Both the position numbers and the translations under genes were made by a program. Under the pieces are notes generated by a model. The model worked only from the letters and a program-made list of their open reading frames with translations. It was not told the DNA's origin and did no database searches. From contig CAYQJU010000020.1 of the NCBI GenBank assembly GCA_964417875.1, positions 1-45,605 on the forward strand: a stretch of 45,605 nucleotides of DNA, in the 5' to 3' direction. The stretch comes from ZC4RG30 sp964417875 (GTDB taxonomy: Bacteria > Pseudomonadota > Gammaproteobacteria > Steroidobacterales > Steroidobacteraceae). Shown in pieces: positions 39,453 through 45,605 of this stretch. Position 1 is the stretch's first letter. Every line of letters starts with the position of its first letter.

Positions 39453-41425
39453 TGCGCGACGAGACGGTGAACGACTCCGCGGTGCCGGTGATCGAGCTCC
39501 GCGGAGTCACCAAGACGTACTTCAATGGTGACCTCGCCACGCAGGTACTGCATGGCGTCGACCTGAAGATCTACGCCGGCGAGTTCGTGGCCATCATGGG
39601 CGCTTCCGGTTCGGGCAAGTCGACGATGATGAACATCCTCGGCTGCCTCGACCGACCCACCACCGGCCAGTACCTGTTCAAGGGCCGCGATGTCTCGGAC
39701 TTCGACCGTGACGAGCTCTCGGACCTGCGCCGCGAATCCTTCGGCTTCGTTTTCCAGAGCTACAACCTGATCTCGGCCAACACCGCGGCCGAGAACGTCG
39801 AAGTGCCGGCCATGTATGCCGGCGTGCCGCTGCACGAGCGCCATGATCGCTCGAAGCAGCTGCTGTCGCGGCTCGGGCTGGCCGAGCGCATCTACTTCCG
39901 GCCCAAGCAGCTCTCCGGAGGCCAGCAGCAGCGCGTCTCGATCGCACGCGCGCTGATGAACGGCGGCGAGATCATCCTCGCCGACGAACCCACCGGCGCG
40001 CTCGACAGCAAGAGCGGTGTCGAGGTGATGAAGCTGCTCGACGAGCTGTCGGCGCAGGGTCACACCGTCATCCTGATCACGCACGCCCAGGAAGTGGCCG
40101 ACCACGCCCGCCGCGTCATCGAGATCAAGGACGGCCACATCGTTGCCGATCCAGGCCCGCAGATTCCCAACCGGCCGCCGAAGGTGGCCAGCTGGACCAC
40201 ACGCGCCGGCGGCATCAGCGCGCTGGCCGAGGCCTTCGAGGCCGCGAAGAACGCGGTGCGGGCACTGCGCGCCAACATGCTGCGCTCGTTCCTGACGCTG
40301 CTGGGCATCGTGATCGGCGTCGGCTCGGTCATCACCATGCTGGCCATCGGCGATGGCGCGAAGAAGCAGGTGGTCGATGCCATCAGTTCCTTCGGCGCCA
40401 ACCTGCTGAACGTCAATCCCGGCGCCGGAGGCAACCAGCGCGGCGGGGACCGCGGTTCGGGCAGCCTGACGCTCGAAGACATCGAGGCGATCAATGCGGA
40501 AGTGCCCAATGTCATCGCCGCGATTCCGAACCAGGAAAGCAATGCCACCTTCCGCTACAAGGATCGGGACATCCGCGCACAGGTGATCGGCACATCGCCG
40601 CGGTTCCAGGAGGTGCGGAACTGGAACGTGGCGCTGGGCAGCTTCTTCACCGACGCGGACGAGAACGACTTCGCCCCCGTCGCGGTGCTCGGACGCACCG
40701 TGGCCGACACGCTGTTCCCCGACGGCGAGGATCCACTGGGGGCGTTCATCCTGATGAACAACCTGAGCTTCCAGGTGATCGGCGTGCTGGAGCGCAAGGG
40801 CGCTTCGCCGAACGGCCAGGACCAGGACGAGGTCGTGGTCGTTCCCTACAAGACCAACCAGCTGCGCGTGACCGGCCAGCGCTTCGTCAGCCGCGCGCAG
40901 ATCGCCGTCGAAGACGTGAAGCAGATCACCCAGACCGAACATGACATCACCGCGCTGCTGGCCGCGCGCCACGGGCAGGTCGACTTCCGCATCTTCAACA
41001 TGGGTGCGATGCTCGACAGCCGTGTCGAGCAGGAACGCACGATGACGGTGCTGCTGGGTTCGATCGCTGCGATCTCGCTGCTGGTGGGCGGCATCGGCGT
41101 GATGAACATCATGCTGGTGAACGTCACCGAGCGCACCCGCGAGATCGGCATCCGCATGGCCACCGGTGCGCGCACGCGCAACATCATGCAGCAGTTCCTG
41201 ATCGAGGCGCTGGTGGTGTCGCTGATCGGCGGCCTGCTGGGCGTGGTGTTCGGCCTGGGTGCCGCATTCCTCGTTGAGACCTTCACCGAAAGGGTGGTGG
41301 CCTATACCGTGTTCCCCGTCGTCCTCGCATTCAGCTCGGCCTTCGCCATCGGCCTGATCTTCGGCTTCCTGCCGGCGCGCAAGGCTGCGCTGCTCGATCC
41401 GGTCGTGGCCCTGCAATCGGAGTGA
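39452..41425 (+). CDS. macB: MacB-like ABC transporter with fused permease
   Basis: The product is 657 aa, the usual MacB length (about 650). An N-terminal ABC ATPase has Walker A GASGSGKST (residues 50-58), the signature LSGGQQQRVSIARAL and Walker B IILADEPTGALD. Then come a membrane segment (SFLTLLGIVIGVGSVITMLA), a large periplasmic MacB domain (about 300-530) and three C-terminal helices (SIAAISLLVGGIGVMNIMLV; NIMQQFLIEALVVSLIGGLL; VFPVVLAFSSAFAIGLIFGF). It uses ATP to drive export of macrolides, peptides or other envelope cargo through the adaptor and outer membrane channel. The start is translationally coupled to the adaptor (TGATG). Confidence 0.93.
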   Translation: MRDETVNDSAVPVIELRGVTKTYFNGDLATQVLHGVDLKIYAGEFVAIMGASGSGKSTMMNILGCLDRPTTGQYLFKGRDVSDFDRDELSDLRRESFGFVFQSYNLISANTAAENVEVPAMYAGVPLHERHDRSKQLLSRLGLAERIYFRPKQLSGGQQQRVSIARALMNGGEIILADEPTGALDSKSGVEVMKLLDELSAQGHTVILITHAQEVADHARRVIEIKDGHIVADPGPQIPNRPPKVASWTTRAGGISALAEAFEAAKNAVRALRANMLRSFLTLLGIVIGVGSVITMLAIGDGAKKQVVDAISSFGANLLNVNPGAGGNQRGGDRGSGSLTLEDIEAINAEVPNVIAAIPNQESNATFRYKDRDIRAQVIGTSPRFQEVRNWNVALGSFFTDADENDFAPVAVLGRTVADTLFPDGEDPLGAFILMNNLSFQVIGVLERKGASPNGQDQDEVVVVPYKTNQLRVTGQRFVSRAQIAVEDVKQITQTEHDITALLAARHGQVDFRIFNMGAMLDSRVEQERTMTVLLGSIAAISLLVGGIGVMNIMLVNVTERTREIGIRMATGARTRNIMQQFLIEALVVSLIGGLLGVVFGLGAAFLVETFTERVVAYTVFPVVLAFSSAFAIGLIFGFLPARKAALLDPVVALQSE

Positions 41426-41429
41426 TCGC

Positions 41430-42854
41430 TTGAATTTCCGCATTCACATGTCGCGGCCGCGGGCCGCGCTGAACCTGGTCCCGGCCGCGGTGGCGGCGGC
41501 GATGCTGGCCGGCTGCTCGTACAACATCCGGCCTGTCGACAACCCGGTGGCCATGCCCGAAGCCTGGGACGCGCAGGTCACGCCGGAATCGGACGCGACC
41601 ATCGCACAGGACTGGTGGAAGTCCTTCAACTCGCCGGTGCTGAACGAGCTCATCGAGATTGCGCTGCGCGACAACCCGAACCTGATTGCCACCGAGGAGC
41701 GGCTGCGGCAGGCAGAGCGCAATTTCCAGCGCAACCGCGATGACCTGTTCCCGGAGCTGAGCCTCAGTGCCCGCACCTCGCGCACCGAGAACGGCGGCAA
41801 CCAGGTTGCGGAAACCACCACCGATTCGACCTCGGTGGGGCTTTCGACCAGCTACAACTTCGATCTCTTCGGGGCCCAGGCGGCCACCTATCGCAGCCAG
41901 ATCGCCTCGTTCATCGGCACCCGGTATGACGCCGAACTGGCGCGCATCACACTGAGCGCCAACGTCGCGCGGGCCTATTTCAACCTGCTGGGCATCCGCT
42001 CACAGGTCAATGTGGCGCGCGAAAACCTGGCCATTGCCGAGGAACTGCTGCGCATCGTCGATGTGCGCTTCCGCAACGGCGTGGTGCGCCAGTACGATCT
42101 GTCGCAGCAGACCACCACGGTGCTGCAGCAGCGCACCAACCTGATTCCGCTCGAGAACCAGATGCGCCAGGCCGAGACCACGCTCGGACTGCTGCTCGGC
42201 ATCGCGCCGCAGGACTTCCGCATTGCGGGTGAGCCGATCGATGCGCTCGAAGTGCCGGAAATCGCCCCTTGGGCCCCTTCCGAACTGCTGCTGCGCCGTC
42301 CGGACATGGCCTCGGCGGAAATGTCACTGATCTCGGTGCGCGCCAACCTGGCCGCGGCGCGCGCCCGCCTGATCCCGGTCACGCTGTCGCTGAATGCCAG
42401 CGGCAACACCGGTTCGCAGGAACTGTTCTCGCTGACCGACTCGCGCACCTATTCCGTCGGTGGCGCGCTGGCCATTGCCGAGGGCATCTTCAGCTTCCGG
42501 CAGCGCCGCACCAACATCCTCAACGCCGAGTCGAACGAGTTCATCGCGCTGATCAACTATGCGCAGACCATCCGCACGGCACTGAAAGAGGTGGATGACA
42601 CGCTGGCCACGGCCCTTGCCAACCAGCGCGCCGAGGAGAGCCAGCGCGCGACGCTGGCGCAGGCGCAGCGCGCGCTGGAGCTCGCCAACCTGGAGTACCG
42701 CGAAGGCGCGGCCAACCTGCAGCAGGTGCTCGATTCACAGCGCTCGCTGTTCTCGGCGCAGGAAGCCATGTCGCGCGCGCGGTTGCAGCGGCTGAACACG
42801 GCGGTGAACCTGTATGTGGCGCTGGGTGGCGGCTGGGTGGGGCCGGAGCAGTAG
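41430..42854 (+). CDS. TolC/NodT-type outer membrane efflux lipoprotein
   Basis: The product is 474 aa. The TTG at 41430 is preferred because GGAG stands 7 bases upstream and it lies 4 bases after the macB stop; an ATG at 41448 has no signal. The N-terminus is a lipoprotein signal with lipobox LAGC (Cys29). The mature protein has the two outer membrane efflux repeats: NELIEIALRDNPNLIATEER, TSYNFDLFGAQAATYRSQIA, ANVARAYFNLLGIRSQVNVA, and in the second half ELLLRRPDMASAEMSLISVR, ARLIPVTLSLNASGNTG and LEYREGAANLQQVLDSQRSL. It forms the trimeric channel that completes the MacA-MacB export path. Confidence 0.92.
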   Translation: MNFRIHMSRPRAALNLVPAAVAAAMLAGCSYNIRPVDNPVAMPEAWDAQVTPESDATIAQDWWKSFNSPVLNELIEIALRDNPNLIATEERLRQAERNFQRNRDDLFPELSLSARTSRTENGGNQVAETTTDSTSVGLSTSYNFDLFGAQAATYRSQIASFIGTRYDAELARITLSANVARAYFNLLGIRSQVNVARENLAIAEELLRIVDVRFRNGVVRQYDLSQQTTTVLQQRTNLIPLENQMRQAETTLGLLLGIAPQDFRIAGEPIDALEVPEIAPWAPSELLLRRPDMASAEMSLISVRANLAAARARLIPVTLSLNASGNTGSQELFSLTDSRTYSVGGALAIAEGIFSFRQRRTNILNAESNEFIALINYAQTIRTALKEVDDTLATALANQRAEESQRATLAQAQRALELANLEYREGAANLQQVLDSQRSLFSAQEAMSRARLQRLNTAVNLYVALGGGWVGPEQ

Positions 42855-42884
42855 CCACCGCTCCGGCGGCGCCGCGCCCGCCCC

Positions 42885-44026
<1,142 letters not shown>

Positions 44027-44030
<4 letters not shown>

Positions 44031-45178
44031 AATGAGTGCCCCGCGTTCTCGTCTTCCATCAGCGAGAGGCCGGCGTCATCGCCCTGGCGCAGCTCGCGCT
44101 TGCTCTCCAGCTTCACGCGCAGCCGCAGTTCGTTCTTCGAGTCGGCGTTGCGGATGGCCTCGTCATAGGAGATGTAGGCGGACTCGTACAGCTCGAACAG
44201 GCACTGGTCGAAGGTCTTCATGCCGATGCGGTTCGAGCGCGCCATCACTTCCTTGATCTTGTGCACCTCGCCCTTGAAGATCAGGTCCTGGATCAGCGGC
44301 GAATGAAGCAGGATCTCGGTGGCGGCAACGCGTCCGCCGCCCTCGCGCGGAATCAGGCGCTGCGAGATCATGCCGCGGATGTTCAGCGACAGGTCCATCA
44401 GCAGCTGCTCGCGCTTTTCTTCGGGGAAGAAGTTGATGATGCGGTCCAGCGCCTGGTTGGCGCTGTTGGCGTGCAGCGTGGCCAGCACCAGGTGGCCGGT
44501 CTCGGCAAACTGGATGCCATATTCCATCGTCTCCCGATCGCGGATCTCGCCGATCAGGATCACATCCGGCGCCTGGCGCAGTGTGTTCTTCAGCGCCGCA
44601 TGCCAGTTGTCGGTGTCCACGCCCACCTCGCGGTGCGTGACCACGCAGCCCTTGTGCGGATGGATGTATTCCACCGGGTCTTCGATGGTGATGATGTGGC
44701 CGCGCGTGTTGGCATTGCGATAGCCGACCATCGCCGCCAGCGTCGTGGACTTGCCCGAGCCGGTGCCGCCCACCAGCAGCACCAGGCCACGCTTGGACAT
44801 CACCACGTCTTTCAGCACGGGCGGCAGGTCCAGCTCTTCGAACGACGGGATGGTGGCATTGATCATGCGGATCACGCAGCCCACCTGTCCCTGCTGCATG
44901 AAGGCACTGACGCGGAAGCGACCGATGCCCGGCGGCGCAATGGCGAAGTTGCACTCCTTGGTGGCGTCGAACTCGCGCGTCTGGCGGTCGTTCATGATGG
45001 CGCGCACCAGGGTCGCGGCCTGCTCGGCGGTCAGTGCGCGCTCGGTCTGCGGCCGGATCTCTCCATCGATCTTCACCGCCGGCGGGAACCCTGCAGTGAT
45101 GAAGAGGTCAGATCCCTTGCGCTCGACCAGCCTGCGCAGCAGGTCCTGGATCAGCTTGATGGCTTGTTCGCGTTCCAT
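44027..45178 (-). CDS. pilU: PilU, type IV pilus retraction ATPase
   Basis: The product is 383 aa from ATG 45178, with GAAGG about nine bases upstream; P. aeruginosa PilU has 382 residues as recalled. The sequence LVERKGSDLFITAGFPPAVK, CNFAIAPPGIGRFRVSAF, Walker A GGTGSGKST (137-145), IITIEDPVEYIHPHKGCVVT, HREVGVDTDNWHAALKNTLR, Walker B DVILIGEIRDRE and ETGHLVLATLHANSANQALD are close to PilU. It is a cytoplasmic hexamer that works with PilT to depolymerise type IV pili for twitching motility. It is separated from pilT by 63 bases that carry a strong hairpin and overlaps the next gene by 4 bases. Confidence 0.93.
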
Positions 45179-45194
45179 GTCTGAAGACCTTCTC

Positions 45195-45237
45195 GCTTGC
45201 CGCCTGCGCAGGCGCCGGGTGGCGCCTGCCTGCAAGC
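45195..45237 (-). promoter_or_regulatory. strong hairpin between pilT and pilU
   Basis: GCAGGCGCC (45208-45216) and GGCGCCTGC (45221-45229) form a perfect nine-pair stem with a GGGT loop (plus-strand reading). GCTTGC and GCAAGC outside it can extend the stem. There is no T-run on the minus strand, so it is more likely an attenuator or RNA-processing or protecting element than an intrinsic terminator. Confidence 0.5.
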
Positions 45238-45241
45238 CGGC

Positions 45242-45605
45242 TTACATCGCGTCCTTGTTCTGCGCCTTGTAACGGGCCTCTTCCTTGCTCACGATGCCCT
45301 TGGCCACCAGCTCCTGCAGGCACTGGTCGAGCGTCTGCATGCCCTGCGCCTGGCCGGTCTGGATGGCCGAATACATCTGCGCGATCTTGCCCTCGCGGAT
45401 CAGGTTGCGGATGGCAGGGGTGCCGATCATGATCTCGTGCGCCGCGACGCGGCCACCACCGATCTTCTTCAGCAGCGTCTGCGAGATCACCGCGCGCAGC
45501 GACTCGGACAGCATCGAGCGCACCATCTCCTTTTCGGCCGCTGGGAACACGTCGACGACACGGTCGATGGTCTTCGCGGCGGAACTGGTATGCAGCGTGC
45601 CGAAC
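45242..45605 (-). CDS. pilT: PilT, type IV pilus retraction ATPase, C-terminal part (partial)
   Basis: About 120 C-terminal residues are present, and the gene continues beyond the window. The frame begins FGTLHTSSAAKTIDRVVDVF and goes on AAEKEMVRSMLSESLRAVIS, KKIGGGRVAAHEIMIGTPAI, RNLIREGKIAQMYSAIQTGQ and GMQTLDQCLQELVAKGIVSK, as in PilT. The GTLHT element is the end of the His box. PilT is the main motor of pilus retraction. It is the first of three retraction ATPase genes in a row on the minus strand. Confidence 0.95.
   Translation of the reverse strand, partial: FGTLHTSSAAKTIDRVVDVFPAAEKEMVRSMLSESLRAVISQTLLKKIGGGRVAAHEIMIGTPAIRNLIREGKIAQMYSAIQTGQAQGMQTLDQCLQELVAKGIVSKEEARYKAQNKDAM

Overview
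The window is high-GC chromosomal DNA, densely coding on both strands, and most likely from a gammaproteobacterium near the Xanthomonadales/Nevskiales/Steroidobacterales. The basis is the gene order pilG-pilH-pilI-pilJ-chpA divergent from gshB-tonB-yqgE-ruvX-pyrB with pilT-pilU close by, which is the layout recalled from Pseudomonas aeruginosa, plus a set of accessory genes that Pseudomonas lacks there. The exact family is an inference. No tRNA, rRNA, CRISPR array, transposase or integrase was seen.

Layout. 1-3.4 kb: end of bioA, rsmE, an ECF sigma factor and its overlapping membrane partner. 3.4-13.6 kb (minus strand): the Pil-Chp chemosensory operon pilG, pilH, pilI, pilJ, chpA, chpC, followed by a membrane endonuclease/exonuclease/phosphatase-family gene that is frameshifted. 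13.7-18.5 kb (plus): gshB, tonB-like, yqgE, ruvX, pyrB and a pyrK-like flavoprotein. 18.6-22.6 kb (plus): two paralogous exported methyltransferase-fold proteins, then two paralogous MmyB-type regulators. 22.6-28.9 kb (minus): a tightly coupled four-gene block encoding a diheme DUF1592-type cytochrome, a Tat-exported DUF1552 protein, an exported ankyrin protein and an exported metallo-beta-lactamase-fold protein. 29.0-35.3 kb: an exported esterase and a hydroquinone/hydroxyquinol ring-cleavage gene set (intradiol dioxygenase, two-subunit hydroquinone 1,2-dioxygenase, aldehyde dehydrogenase) plus an exported SMP-30-like protein. 35.5-42.9 kb: baeR-baeS divergent from a MacA-MacB-TolC-type tripartite efflux system. 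42.9-45.6 kb (minus): two PilU-type ATPases and the C-terminal part of PilT.

How the parts work together. PilT/PilU retract type IV pili and the Pil-Chp system controls the pilus. Here the receptor PilJ has no periplasmic sensor domain and no CheR/CheB-type adaptation gene sits in the operon. The hydroquinone genes would convert hydroquinone to 4-hydroxymuconic semialdehyde and then maleylacetate, with the intradiol enzyme feeding hydroxyquinol to the same product. Maleylacetate reductase and the upstream monooxygenase are not in the window. The DUF1592-DUF1552-ankyrin-MBL block, with all four products apparently exported and the genes overlapping or nearly touching, is the best candidate for an undescribed extracytoplasmic redox system. 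About 24 kb of accessory genes (18.6-42.9 kb) separates two parts of what is a compact pilus/housekeeping neighbourhood in Pseudomonas.
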